Positions 1 to 11,652 of a DNA stretch of 64,000 nt are shown here, in pieces. The translations under genes and the position numbers were made by a program. Source of the stretch: Hyperoodon ampullatus (lineage: Eukaryota; Chordata; Mammalia; Artiodactyla; Ziphiidae); NCBI GenBank assembly GCA_949752795.1, contig OX457071.1, positions 31,108,800 through 31,172,799 of the forward strand. Reading direction: 5' to 3'. Position 1 is the stretch's first letter. The number at the start of each line of letters is the position of its first letter. Below the pieces are notes generated by a model. That model did no database searches. It had not been told where the DNA came from and saw only the letters and a list, made by a program, of their open reading frames with translations.

Positions 1-1403
1 AAGTCTGAGGGTAAGTTACACTAACTTAACGTTTAAAACATGTGTGTCAATTAGAGAATAGAGATTCATTGTAATTGAAGAGCTGTGGTTATACCTAAGA
101 ACAAAGACCAGAGGCACAGATGAATTTCATACCTAAACCTTAGAAATCAAGTAAGACTCAATATAGTAACCGAACACTCCTCTCTTATATGCTGTTTTTT
201 TTTTTTTCAAAACCTTTGGGGCTTTTTAGAAATTGGGGAGATTGCTGCTCTTTGGCTTTGTTTCAGGAGTGATACTATTAAAAAATATTCTTTCTTAGGT
301 GGCAGTGATGTTCAAAGTAAGCCCTCAGACTCAACAGATTTCCAGTTTGCCCTCGAATGGAGAAGAAAAGGACTGTTCTCTTGATTTTAATATAAGGTTA
401 CAAGAGCAGCCATTGCCCACTCACCACCTTATATTTATCCTGCACTCTTTCCCCGAGGCTACTCTCAAGGCTGAGATGCTGCAGGCAGAGTCTCTATGCT
501 GACATAAGCTCTAACTTGGAGATTCTGAGGTTCTAACTCCACCAATTTTTTTAATGAGAAAATTCACTTTTTACCCCAATATGATGATAAGTAGAAAATG
601 TGGACTGACTTCCTTCTCTCTTAAGTAAAACCCACCCTGAAAGAGAGCCATAGGGAAGAAGTCCTCTCTAGCCACCTCTCTCTGTGATTCCCCTTAGTCA
701 CTCCATTGGCTCCACTTACAATTCCTGTGGCCGCTGTTCCCCTCTGTGCGGCCTCCTTTGAGTAATGGTTGATAAAAGCACTTTCTTTTAGCCAGTCTTC
801 TGTGGAGTTGCCACTGTTTCTCACTTCCTTGTTTGGCCAAGAGCTGCTGAAATCCTCTGTGAGGATTACCCCACCACATGAAGAGAGCCATCCTTGCTTT
901 GCTGAGCCCACAAGGACCACATAATTCTTAGAAAGAATGTCCACAGTCTTATAAAGCTGCTCAGAGAAGCAAATCTACATGGTGTTGCAAGATATCACAC
1001 CATTAACAGCTATCTTTACTCATTTATGATTCTCAGCGGCAGGTCCAGGATTCCCTAACTCTCTTTTGTCTTGGGTGAGTTTTGTACTCCCTAAGGATCT
1101 CCCTCTAAGGGCAAGGCAAGGGAGAACCCTTCACTTCCTCTTAGAAGTGGTGGACCTCAGGTGACTAGAGTATTTTGCAAACAAAGCACATTCTTCTTCA
1201 GACATTCTGCCATAGGGCACAAGAACAACAAGTACTCGAAGCCTAAGAAAATCAACAGGTATCCATAGTTCCCTGGAATCGGTATGCAAAATACATTCTT
1301 TACATGCTATGACACCACTTTGTACCCATGCACCTGTGTACCCTGCGATGTTTGTCTCTGTGTGTATGTGTAAATAGAAAATATTTACTGTTCAAATCTA
1401 TGA

Positions 1404-1424
1404 GTGTGTGTGTGTGTGTGTATG
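1404..1424. repeat. (TG)n microsatellite
   Basis: A run of about eight TG dinucleotides bounded by GAG and TAT. Ordinary simple repeat. Confidence 0.8.
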
Positions 1425-1747
1425 TTGTGATAAATTCCTCAGAAACACCGTTTACTCGTTCTCTCTCTCCCTCATTACAGTTCTAACTAGATCCCAAAAT
1501 TGAGTCCAAGGTTTACATCTGAGGTCTAAGGCACAAGCAGGGTAGTAAATATGAAATATGGGGACAAGAAGCCTCAGAGTCTACAGAAAAAGCACTGGCT
1601 GAGCTTTGAAAAGAGGTTTAACGTCTGCTGTGTCATGGATATAATTCTGACTTTGATGATTTGGTTTGCTTATCTAGAAAAGAGAAATGATGACAAATAT
1701 CCAGTGGGACGATAAATGTACTCGAACTATACTCCAATGTGTAGAGA

Positions 1748-1808
1748 AAATCCCAATCATCCCTCCCTCAACCGCCTCCCCCTTGGCAACCACAAATGTT
1801 CGCTTGAT
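1748..1808 (-). repeat. Short L1 3'-region relic
   Basis: The stretch with 'aatcccaatcatccctccc' and 'cccccttggcaaccacaaa' closely parallels 2593-2650 inside the L1 end further on. It is therefore a small detached piece of the same antisense L1 3' region. The flanks are not obviously L1. Confidence 0.5.
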
Positions 1809-2140
1809 TTTTTCCTGTAACTGACCTGATTTCCTTCAAAAGTCCCCACAATGCTATGTAGTGATATGATATTATAGACCAATTCAGTAAGTTTTTCTAA
1901 TTCAATAATTTAAACAGTCTCACTAGAAAAATTCTGTCTCATTCAGACAAAATGCATAGACTCTTTTTCTGACCTCTCCTCAGTGGTTGGGACACATAGG
2001 AAAGTAGGTTTGAGTGACCTCCTGGTGGTAAAGGGGAGATCAGGATCTCAGTTGCTCTGGCCTAGGCCTGGACTAGAGACAGATGTTGCCTGACTGGTCT
2101 TTTCTGTGTGTCCCTGCATAGTCTGGGGGTGTCTACTGTT

Positions 2141-3084
2141 TACTCTTTCTTTTTTTACTTTCTTTTTTTTTTTTTTTTTTGCGGTACGCAGGCTTCTCAC
2201 TGCTGTGGCCTCTCCCGTTGCGGAGCACAGGCTCCGGATGCGCAGGCTCAGCAGCCATGGCTCACGGGCCCAGCCGCTCCGCGGCATGTGGGATCTTCCC
2301 AGACCGGGGCACGAACCCGCGTCCCCTGCATCGGCAGGCGGACTCGCAACCACTGTGCCACCAGGGAAGCCCCTTTACTTTCTTTTTTAAATTGAAGTAT
2401 AGCTGATTTACAGTGTGTTAATTTCTGCTGTACAGCAAAATGATTCAGTTACACAAATATATACATTCTTTTTTAATATTCTTTTCCATTATGGCTTATC
2501 ATAGGATACTGAATATAGTTCCCTGTGCTATACTGTAGGACCTTGTTGTTTTTCCATCCTATATATAATAGCTTGAATCTGCTAACCCCCAAATCCCAAT
2601 CACCCCTCCCCCCAACCGTCTCCCCCTTGGCAACCACAAGTCTGTTCTCTATGTCTGTGATTCTGTTTCTGTTTCATAGATAGGTTCATTTGTGTCATAT
2701 TTTAGATTCCACATATGATACCATATGGTATTTGTCTTTCTCTTTTTGACTTACTTCATTTAGTATGATAATCTCTAGTTGCATCCATGTTGCTGATAAT
2801 GGTATTATTTCATTCTTTTTTATGGCCAAGTAGTATTCCATTGTATATATGTACCACATCTTCTTTATCCATTCCTCTATCGATGGACAATTAGGTTGTT
2901 TCCATGCCTTGGCTATTGTGACTAATGCTTCTATGAACATAAGGGTGCATGTATCTTTTTGAATTATAGATTAGTCTGGATGTATGCCCAGGAGTGGGAT
3001 TGCTGAATCATATGGTAATTCCATCTTTAGTTTTCTAAGGAACCTCCATACTGTTTTCTGTAGTGGTTGTACCAACTTACATTT
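2141..3084 (-). mobile_element. 5'-truncated LINE-1, antisense, split by a SINE
   Basis: On the minus strand this reads as the end of L1 ORF2 plus 3' UTR. The plus strand shows the characteristic T-rich tail, 'gaagtatagctgatttaca', and the reverse-strand equivalent of the conserved ORF2 C-terminus (frames containing 'YTMEYYLAIKKNE'). A degraded target duplication flanks it: 2125-2140 'gggggtgtctactgtt' and 3085-3100 'ggaggtgtctgctatt', 13 of 16 identical. A CHR-1 SINE has landed in its A tail. Frames are broken, so there is no functional product. Confidence 0.85.
2163..2373 (-). mobile_element. Short CHR-1-type tRNA-derived SINE
   Basis: Antisense copy: an 18-T tail, then the body ending at the tRNA-like 5' end (reverse of 'gggcttccctggtgg'). 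The tRNA-like part carries Pol III A- and B-box type sequences on the minus strand. Target duplication 'tttactttctttttt' lies at 2154-2168 and 2374-2388. It sits in the T tract of the neighbouring L1, a common landing place. It belongs to the short subfamily lacking the extra 3' segment of the copies near 25070 and 45430. Confidence 0.92.
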
Positions 3085-3100
3085 GGAGGTGTCTGCTATT

Positions 3101-3740
3101 GAGGTTTGATGCTGGTGTAACTTGTAAGCTGATTTCTTGGTTTGACAGGTTTGACACAAATCTTTAAAAACTGGCTCCCCTCACCTCCTTTCTGGTATGT
3201 TTGGGACTTCAAACTTATCCTCCAAACCTGTCAACGTTCTAACTCTTGGCTTTGGTACCACTTTGCTACCCACTCCTCCCCTACCCAGAGTAACTCCAAC
3301 CAAAGTTCTCCATCTCAAAGCTCACCCCCATCCCCACTCTGAGATCACATGGGAACTTTGGGGTTCTGAATATACCACTAGTGACTTGAGCCTGACTTGT
3401 GTGTATGCAAGGTCTCTCCCTGCACACCCTACAGTGCTGTACCCCAAGATGGCAAATATAGCCTACAAGAAGATTTCCTCTAAGAATCCTAAATGGGAAG
3501 CTTGGCAGAAAGCCCTTCTGCCCTGAGTGATTTCAAGTGCTTTTTCTTACCTTTTGAACTTTGGTCAAGTGAAGCAGATCAGGACAGTTTGACTCTCACT
3601 CTGTTTCTTCTTACTCTCTCCACTTTTCTTACAGTATTTGCACTAGAAGAGGAAAGTATACCTCTCCCTCCTCCTGTAATGACAATTAAACCTAAACAGG
3701 TAAGCTCAAAATAATACAAGCTAGAAAGGCCCTGATTAGT
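3101..3740. other. Single-copy island between two L1s
   Basis: About 640 bp without a recognised repeat. Frames run open for up to 109 codons near 3197-3526 but match no family I know. It contains the exon-like block 3635-3699. Confidence 0.5.
3635..3699 (+). other. Exon-like block with strong splice signals
   Basis: A long pyrimidine tract ('tactctctccacttttctta' and more upstream) ends in CAG at 3634. The 65-bp block ends AAACAG at 3699 and is followed by GTAAGC, a near-consensus donor. Only one frame is open through it (two leading bases plus 21 codons); it encodes an acidic then proline-rich peptide containing EEESIPLPPP. I do not recognise the protein. It could be a real internal exon, a pseudo-exon or chance. 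Confidence 0.3.
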
Positions 3741-3744
3741 TTAA

Positions 3745-5455
3745 GTAATCTTGAGAAAGAATTACAAAGCTAGAGGCTTTCTGATTTCACGTTATATTAC
3801 AAAGTTACAGTAATCAAAACAGTATGGTACTGGAATAAAAAACAGACATATAGACCAATGAAACAGAAGAGAGAGATCAGAAATAAACACATGCATATAC
3901 AGTCAACTGATCTTCAACTGAGGTGACAAGAAAACACAATGGAGAAAAGATAGTCTTTTCAATAAATGGTTAGGAAAACTGGATATCCACATGCAAAAGA
4001 ATGAAATTGGACACTTATCATACACCACACACAAAAATTAACTTGAAATGGATTAAAGACTTAAACATAAAATCTGAACTGTAAAACTCCTACAAAAACA
4101 AAACAAAACAAACAAACAAACAAAAAAACATAGGGAAAAAACTCCTTGACATTGGTCTTGGCAATGATTTTTTGGATATGACACCAAAAGCACAGGCAAC
4201 AAAAGCAAAAATAAACAAGTGGAACTATATCAAATTAAAAAGCTTCTGTACAGCAAAGGGAACAATCAACAAAGTGAAAAGGCAACCTATGGAATGGGAG
4301 AAAATATTTGTAAACTACATATCCAATAAGGGGTGATATCCAAAATATACAAGTAAACACATGCATAGACAGTCAACTGATCTTCAAGTAACTCTTACAA
4401 TTCAAGAGCCAAAAAAACCAGATAATCCAATTTTTTAAATGGGCGAAGGACTTGGAAAACAATTTTTTGAAGAAGATAAACAAATGGCCAACAGGCAAAT
4501 GAAAAGGTGCTCAACATTACTAATCATCAGGGAAATGCAAATCAAAGCCACAATGAGATATCACCTCACAACTGTTAGGATGGCTATTACCAAAAAGACA
4601 AGAGATAACAAGTTGATGAGAATATGGAGAAAAGGAAACCCTGGTACACTGTTGGTAGGAATGTAAATTGGTACAGCCACTATGGAAAAACCTAAGTATG
4701 GAGGTTCCTCAAAAAATTAAAAATAGTACTACCATATAATCCTGCAATCCCACATCTGGGTATATATCCAAAGATGTTAGCATCTCAAAGAGATATCTGC
4801 ACTCCTGTATTCATTGCAGCATTCTTCACAATATCTAAGACATGGAAACAACCTACGTGTCCACTGACAAATGGGTAAAGAAACTGTGGTAGGTACATGC
4901 AGTGGAATATTATTCTGCCATAAAAAAGAAGGATATCCTGACATTTGTGGCAGCATGGGTGAACCTGGAGGATGTTATACTAAGTGAAATAAGCATAGAA
5001 AGACACATAAAGGCAAACTCTTTTTGGTGTCACTTTTGTGTGGAACCTAAAAAAGTCAAGCTTATAGAACCAGATAGATCCTCGAATGGCAGTTGCCAAG
5101 GGCTTGACGGAAGGGGTAGTAGGGGAAGATGGGGAAATGTTGGCCAAAGAGCACACATTTTCCCTGATAAGATGAATTAGTTCTGGGGATCTAATGTATA
5201 AGATGATGATTACAGTTTATAATAATAAATTGTATACTTGATATTTGCCAAAAGAGGAAAATTTAAATGTTCTCACCAACACACACACACACACCTGCAA
5301 ACACACAAGGTAACAATGTGAGGTGATGGATGTGTTCATTAACTTGATTGTGGTAATCATTTTACAATGTGTACGTGTATTAAACCATCATGTCCATGTT
5401 AAATACTTGTAATTTTTATTTGTTAATTACACCTCAATAAAGCTGGAAAAAAAAA
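3745..5455 (+). mobile_element. Old LINE-1 (L1M type), 3' half, sense
   Basis: Sense L1: ORF2 sequence from the 'acagtaatcaaaacagtatgg' region through 'aaatcaaagccacaatgaga', then a 3' UTR with a CA run (5279-5294), 'gtgaggtgatggatgtgtt' and a terminal 'aataaagctgg' plus A tail. Many substitutions and stops mark it as an ancient L1MA-like copy. ORF2 is broken. A 33-bp segment is duplicated inside it (3884-3916 and 4354-4386). A (CAAA)n-like patch lies at 4096-4130. Confidence 0.88.
5279..5294. repeat. (CA)n microsatellite inside L1 3' UTR
   Basis: Eight CA units in the L1 3' UTR, at a position where L1M elements commonly carry an A/C-rich tract. Confidence 0.7.
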
Positions 5456-5524
5456 AGCTTATTTCTTAGGCATGTAGGTTCCAGAGTGGTGTTGGGGTGG
5501 AGGTAAGACAGAGTTTCAGTTTTT

Positions 5525-6290
5525 TATTGATGCATAATAATTTACCTCTAAATTTAGCAGCTTAGAGCAATATTTGTATTTATTATACTTCATGATGGTA
5601 GATTCAAAATTTAGGAAAGGCTCTCTGCTGGGCAGTTCCTCTCTGCTCTGCATGATATCAGCTGGGGCAGCTCAACTGGAGCTGGAGGATAGCCTTCCGG
5701 GAAAATTTACACATATGGCTGGCAAGTTGAAACTTGTTTTTAGGGGTCTCTCTACAGGGCTCCTTAGGCTTCCTAAAAATGTGGTGCCTAGGCTCCAAGA
5801 ACCCTTGATGGGAGTTGAAGGCAATCACAGAATGACATTTCATTCTGCTGAACAAGCAAGTCAATAAGGTTAGCCTAGATTTCAAAGGAGTGGAGGAATA
5901 AACTCTATTTGTTGTTGGGAAAAGGCATGTACATATGGGCAGGAAAGGAACTGATGGTGGTCATCTCGGACATAAGCTACCATATGCTCCATGCAGTGAT
6001 TCAGGGATTCAGTCATGGCATTTGCTTTGCCATGTAGCTCCTAAAGTTATCTTGGGAGTTTCCTATGTATAAGAAATCTAAAAGAAAGAAGGAGCCCACA
6101 TGGGACACTTTTTAACCTGGCCTGGAAGTGGCACACAGCACTTCAACTTATATTCCATTGGCTAAATGATCATACCTGAGTGCAAGGAAACTTCAGAATG
6201 TAGCCTCTCTGTGGACCCAGGAAAAAGAAGGGAACAGAATTATTGTTGGGCAAGGGTCACCATACACACTGTAATCAGGTCAGCCAGGCA
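5525..6290 (-). mobile_element. MaLR (MLT1-type) LTR relic, antisense
   Basis: The plus strand opens with 'tgatgcataataatttacct' and continues through a 'cagcttagagcaa' motif and later 'attccattggctaaatgatc', the order expected for the reverse complement of an old MLT1-type LTR. Divergence is high and the right edge is uncertain: it could end near 5991, with 6060-6290 a second piece. No retroviral internal coding region is attached, so this is a solo LTR fossil. Confidence 0.5.
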
Positions 6291-6764
6291 TAGCTGTTAG
6301 TGTAGTATGTAGTAGGAGCTGAGATAACTTAGAAAAGTCTATCTTTCTTGGCAGTGACTGACTTTCAAGCCCATTTTCTCACTGTGAATGTTTTAAAAAC
6401 TATTTTAACTATTTTAAAGTTGAGTGCTTATACTGAGGTGGCCTGCCTCAATGGATGGGGAAATCTATAGCAACAAGATTTACGGGGTATGGAAATGCAT
6501 CTGAAATAACTTAAATTTTTCCTTTCTTCATCATGTATGTTTTATATAAGGGTGTCTTAAAACTAAAACAAAAATTCACTGTTTATAACTGCACACACCA
6601 AAATGTTGTTGGTTTGAAAAAATGTAGAATGAAATATTTATTTTAAAAATTGGTTTGCTCTTGAGTAACCATAGTAAAACCATCTCCAAATGCTCCTGAG
6701 ACACCCTAGGAGATAGCGCAGCCATGATATTCACCTTTTCACCCCTCTCTTCCTCCCCACAACA

Positions 6765-6960
6765 TTGCTTATTTATACAACAAATATTTATTGAGCACCT
6801 ACCATATTCTAGGCACTTTTTTACCGGGGGTCCATTAGGAATGACCAACTCCCTTTGTTCATGGAGGCTACATTCTATTGTGGGACTTATATTCTGGTGG
6901 GCTTACATTCCAGTATCTAACCCAGTGTTCAAATTCCTAAATACTTGTAGAATAAGAAGG
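6765..6960. repeat. L2 LINE fragment
   Basis: Contains 'caaatatttattgagcacct' followed by a run about 'aggcac', 'catggaggctacattct' and 'ggtgggcttacattcc', the familiar L2 3' region. Strongly diverged. Confidence 0.55.
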
Positions 6961-7035
6961 AAGTGTACTATTATAAATTATAAAAGGCAAGATGATTTTA
7001 GGCTCTTCAAACTTCTTTAAAAAAAAGAGGAGCAT

Positions 7036-7086
7036 GTCAAATCTGATAAAATGAAATTTGTGTCAAATCTGATAAAATTAAATTTG
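7036..7086. repeat. 25-bp tandem duplication
   Basis: 'gtcaaatctgataaaatgaa' is followed immediately by a second copy 'gtcaaatctgataaaattaa', two tandem units with one base changed. Simple local duplication. Confidence 0.7.
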
Positions 7087-7236
7087 TTTAAAAGGAAAGC
7101 AACAACACTTAAAACTTACTAATTATGTATTTACTACTTATGCACAAAGTATTGCTATAATGAATAGCTATCAGAATTGTGAAAATAACCCTTAATTTAA
7201 CATTTTCTTACTTAGTACTCAATAACAAATTATAAA

Positions 7237-7335
7237 CTGGGAGATTGAGACTGACCTATATACACTAATATGTATAAAACAGATAACTAATAAGAACCTG
7301 CTGTATAAAAATAAATAAATAAAATAAAATAAAAA
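7237..7335 (+). mobile_element. Very short L1 3'-end insertion, sense
   Basis: About 95 bp resembling the 3' end of a cetartiodactyl L1 ('actaataagaacctgctgta'), ending in an AATAAATAAAATAAAA tail. It is flanked by 'aacaaattataa' before (near 7224) and after (near 7337), a perfect 12-bp duplication. Extreme 5' truncation. Confidence 0.75.
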
Positions 7336-7684
7336 CAAATTATAATTGTTAACAAAAAGTAGAGGTACCACTGAAGTGAATACAAATATATTCTAGAAAT
7401 AAATATTTACAATTTTTAAATCTAAAAATGGTAAAATGTAGCCTTGAAAATTATTTTGGTAATTTAAAAAATTTCCAGGGAAAGTGTTAAAAGCTTTATG
7501 TACTTAACTGCACCTATGGTTGTAACTGCTTTTGTAATCAAGAAATTATTTTAAATTACATGGGAATACCACTCAAGTTGATGAACAACAATAATAGAAT
7601 CAGCATATAACTCTTTATAGAGCACTTTCAACTGTATTCCATACATTCATATGCGTCTTCTCATTTTATTTAGCCATTTATTGA

Positions 7685-7898
7685 TTTTTTTTTTTTTTTT
7701 TTTTGTGCGGTATGCAGGCCTCTCACTGTTGTGGCCTCTCCCGTTGCGGAGCACAGGCTCTGGACGCACAGGCTCAGCGGCCATGGCTCACGGGCCCAGC
7801 CGCTCTGCGGCATGTGGGATCTTCCCGGACCGGGGCATGAACCCGTGTCCCCTGCATCGGCAGGCGGACTCTCAACCACTGCGCCACCAGGGAAGCCC
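7685..7898 (-). mobile_element. Short CHR-1-type SINE
   Basis: Antisense copy with a 20-T tail and the full short-form body. Perfect target duplication 'catttattgatttttt' at 7675-7690 and 7899-7914. The open frames over it on both strands are SINE shadows. Confidence 0.94.
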
Positions 7899-7919
7899 CA
7901 TTTATTGATTTTTTAAAGA

Positions 7920-9160
7920 AATGTAAGGCAACTATAAACAAATTTGAACTCAGAAAATATTAAGAGATTTACAGATTGAACTATGGAAAATGAACAGTTA
8001 GAAAATGAGCATTGGGAACACTCAATATTATTCCATTGCTGAATTACCATGTCACCTTGAGCAGGTTATTTAACTGTCTTCTAATCATTTACCCTCAGTT
8101 AGATGGGAAAACTTCCTCCATGGTTTTATAAAGATTAGATAATAACTATAAAGTAATATCTGGAAAAAAGCTCTTGGCAGAGGTGTAGCAGGGATAGATG
8201 ATAGTTTAACATTAACTAGCAAAATGGAGTCAGAATACCCAAGTCATGGGAAGCAGTAATTAGATTGAGCATAATAGGTGTGTATCTGTAAATATTAGGA
8301 TGAATAAAGAGAATGTGATGTGTAACACTGGCCCAAACTTCTTCATGCCACAAAGACATCTCCTATTTAAACCTACCACACGAGCCCTGCGGCAGTCATA
8401 GGGTAAGAAGAGATTTGAAAATAGGCTTTTCAAGCATAAGCATTTAAACTTCTTTGGGAAACAGATTAATTAAATGCACTTATAGGAAAATGGAAGGTTT
8501 GTTAAAGAGTTACTCCTCCTACTTCCAGCCAGTATTTCCAAGACCAACCAATAGGTGGGAAAGGAGATGTTGAGAACAATGCACAGTGGGGATACTGCCC
8601 TTCAGATCTGGAAAATTCGTCTCTGTAGTCGGTAAGTCTCCAGTGTGATTTTCCAATAGCACTCATTGAAGGAAGAGTAGCTACCTTGAAGGAGATGAGA
8701 TCATTGAATTCAGAAACAAGCTGGGGACATCTGACCTGAAAGTGAATTTAGATTAGGGAGTAAGACTATAGATTAGCTCACTTAAGAGACAACTAGGAAG
8801 TCTTGATTGGAAAAATGAAGACATGATATTATTATAAGGCCAGTATATTAATTGGCCTTTATATTTACTCCAAGAGAATCCCAACAAAAACATGGTATTA
8901 TCCCAAGAAGCCAGGATCCTGGTATGGTTGGTGGATACAGGTGTGTACTGTAGGTGTGTTTTATGAATATTCCATGTGATTGTGTTTTTATGTAAAGATA
9001 TTGGCTCATTTCCCTATTAAAGGATGCCTACTGTGAATTCTTTTGTAAAGAGTAGAAACTTTTGGTAAGGAAAGAATTACCAGCCAATTGACTCTTTTAA
9101 GTGTTATATTTGTCTAAGATGTGATATACGTTAATGAGTAGTAAGACGCTCTCTATGTAG
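7920..9160. other. Mostly single-copy, faint MIR
   Basis: No gene seen. 8040-8180 has a MIR-like order (a 'caccttgagcaggttattta' core, then 'gatgggaaaacttcct' and 'aaagattagataat') but is too degraded to be certain. The rest shows nothing I recognise. Confidence 0.45.
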
Positions 9161-9164
9161 GCAA

Positions 9165-9700
9165 ATTTAGTCAATAAGTATCTATATGAACACCTACTAC
9201 ATTGTAAGGCTTTGTTTTTGATGCAGAAAGCACAGAAGAATGAATCAGACATCACTTCTCATTGAGTTCACAATTTAATGGAGAAGATAGTCTCTGTGCA
9301 ATTAATTGTATGAGATGGAACATAATACTTTATAAATTATATTTTTTTGAAAAAAATGTAGAATTCGAAGAGAATACTAACTGGGTAGATGTGAGAAATA
9401 TTTCATGGAGTAGGTAAAATTTGAGGTGGACTTTAGAAAAAGAGTAAGATCTTTAATAGGTAGAAGAAGGAAGAAAGGGTATTCAAGACAAAACAAAAAA
9501 CAGCACCAGCCAAGCCAAGTGGTCTGAGAGCCTATTGTGTCTTCTAAACTCAAGGAGTGATGCAGTGTGGCTAGATTAAAAAACTCTGTGATGGGGAGTA
9601 CGAAGTCAGGGGTGTGTCCACCATGATGAGGTTGTTACTTCCCTTTATTACTTAGATAATGGAGGATCTTTAAATGCTCTTGCCCATAGGAATGAAATCA
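9165..9700. repeat. L2 LINE fragment(s)
   Basis: Begins with 'tatgaacacctactacattg' and continues through 'attgagttcacaatttaatg' into a degenerate stretch with 'gaagaaggaagaaagggtat', matching the order of L2 3' sequence. Highly diverged. Confidence 0.45.
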
Positions 9701-9872
9701 TTAGATTTGTGTTTTTAAAAGAATTAAATGGCAGTGTGGTGAATGAATTGCAAAGTAGAAATTTTGTGAACATAGTAAATAAAGTATTTATTAGGTTAAT
9801 TGGATAATGTATATGAAAACATCAAGTAAATTTATAAAGAAAAAACCAAATGTTAATTGCTCTTATTATTAT

Positions 9873-10251
9873 ATTTTTAAATTTAATTTTTATTTTATAT
9901 TGGAGTATAGTTGATTTACAATGTTGTATTAGTTTCAGGCATAGAGCAAAGTGATTCAGTTATACATATACATATACCTATCCTTTTCCCATAAAGCTTA
10001 TTACAGAATATTGAGTAGAGTTCCCTGTGCTATGCAGTAGGTCCTTATTAGTTATTTACTGTATATATAGTAGTGTGTGTATGTCAGTCCAAACTCCCAA
10101 TTTATCCCTCCCCCCCGCATTTCCCCTTTAGTAACCATAAGTTTGTTTTCGAAGTCTGTGAGTTTATTTCTGTTTTGTGAATAAGTTCGTTTGTATCTTT
10201 ATTTTTAGATTCCACATATAAGTGATATCATATGATATTTGTCTTTCTCAA
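9873..10251 (-). mobile_element. 5'-truncated LINE-1, antisense
   Basis: L1 3' end in reverse: 'ttggagtatagttgatttac', 'gttccctgtgctatgcagta', then the 'agattccacatataagtga' region. It is flanked by a direct repeat 'aattgctcttattattat' (about 9855-9872) and 'aattgcttttattattat' (about 10252-10269), one mismatch. About 380 bp, no intact frame. Confidence 0.87.
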
Positions 10252-10412
10252 ATTGCTTTTATTATTATTATGGTCCAGGAAATCAATGATGAGTACCTAA
10301 ATCATGGAAGTGTCAAAGGCAATGGGAAACAGCAAATATTTGAGAGACATTTTAGAGATGACAATAATAATAATAAAAGTGAAAATTTATTGAGCAGGTA
10401 CTATGTTCCAGG

Positions 10413-10415
<3 letters not shown>

Positions 10416-10443
<28 letters not shown>

Positions 10444-10635
10444 GCAGTACGCGGGCCTCTCACTGTTGTGGCCTCTCCCGTTGCGGAGCACAGGCTCCGG
10501 ACGCGCAGGCTCAGCGGCCATGGCTCACGGGCCCAGCCGCTCCGCGGCATATGGGATCCTCCCAGACCGGGGCACGAACCCGTATCCCCTGCATCGGCAG
10601 GCGGACTCTCAACCACTGCGCCACCAGGGAGGCCC
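10416..10635 (-). mobile_element. Short CHR-1-type SINE, young
   Basis: Antisense SINE with an uninterrupted 28-T tail (10416-10443). Perfect duplication 'ccaggtacttttt' at about 10408-10420 and 10637-10649. The long pure tail and clean duplication suggest a recent insertion. The 167-codon frame crossing it is a repeat artefact. Confidence 0.94.
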
Positions 10636-10659
10636 TCCAGGTACTTTTTAAAGTGCATT

Positions 10660-10840
10660 TCATGCATTACTTTATTTAATCCTTACAATCCTTTAAGAGG
10701 TGTCAACCATTTTGAAGTCTGGTAATGGGCAAAGAAAGATTAAGTAACTTGCCCAGATCTCACAACTGGTTAAGTGGTGAAGCCAGGTAGTAAACTGAGG
10801 CAGTCTCACTTTAGATGTACTCCTATGTGTAACTATAGAG
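10660..10840 (-). repeat. MIR SINE, antisense
   Basis: Reads as reverse-strand MIR: 'actttatttaatccttacaa', 'agattaagtaacttgcccag', 'cacaactggttaagtggtga', then 'aggcagtctcac'. Ancient. The young SINE at 10416 sits at its edge. Confidence 0.6.
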
Positions 10841-11159
10841 GAGGTGATGAATTTTATGCAGAGGTTAAGGGACAGGATGGGTCAAAAATGATCAATAGTG
10901 ACAGTTTTCAACGTATCTTTTGTAAACACGAGTTTTTTCAGAATGTTAATGTTGTATACAAAAGGGGTCCCATATCAAATAGAATACTAAGATAAACAAG
11001 GTAAATATGTTTTCTACTGCAGGAAATGTAACAGCTTTTAGAAGCTTAATTTTCATTGTGAATGTCCAAGAAATTGTGATATAGTCTGTACAATTTCCCA
11101 GACTTAGTTGACCATAAGTCTTTTTTAATTTAAGCTTTTGGGGGATTAGTGTTCCTGGA

Positions 11160-11480
11160 ACACAATTTGGAAAATGCTGATGTAACGGTCCTACTTTGGG
11201 CACCAGATGTAGGAGCAACGGTATTGTAGATAAAATGGTAAATTTGACTTGGACATCTTGAGTGTTAGGTGCCTGATGGAAAGATGCATAATAGAAGGTT
11301 ATAGATTTGGATCTTGAGAGATAGGTCAGGATTGGAGATGTAGATATGCAAATCCCTCACATGTGGGTGACAATGAGGACTTGAACTTAGTGGCAATGGC
11401 TGAGCTCACTAAGGGGAAAAGTGAAAGAGAAGACCCAGGAATACATTTTGGGTGCTGCCTATGTGTGATGACAGTTTGTG
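11160..11480. repeat. Possible L2 fragment
   Basis: The order of 'gatttggatcttgagagata', 'tcaggattggagatgtagat' and 'ggtgacaatgaggacttgaa' recalls the L2 internal 3' region. Weak; could be single-copy. Confidence 0.3.
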
Positions 11481-11652
11481 CAGGACTCACAAACTGATGT
11501 TTAGTTGCTATTTAAATTTGAACATATTTTGTTAAATTACTTTTAGTGGTTTGTTAAATTTCAGCATACTCATATGTATAATTTAAGCCATAGGTATTCT
11601 TTTAATAATCATGTTTCTTCAGTACAACTGACCAAGCAGGAACATTGAATTT

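Larger units (their letters stand above)
1..2123. other. Mostly single-copy AT-rich DNA, no gene seen
   Basis: No recognisable coding exon, RNA gene or young repeat occurs here. It contains a short TG run near 1406-1422 and a relic L1 segment near 1748-1808. Open frames are short, overlap on both strands and have no splice-site support. It could be intronic or intergenic; the sequence does not decide. Confidence 0.6.

Noticed and set aside
5574..5885. Overlapping 97- and 75-codon frames on opposite strands
   Set aside because: Both lie inside an old MaLR-type LTR, which has no coding role.
10222..10725. 167-codon open frame on the plus strand
   Set aside because: It runs through an antisense CHR-1 SINE (poly-F from the T tail, then the repeated SINE-encoded peptide seen at every copy). 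Not a gene.
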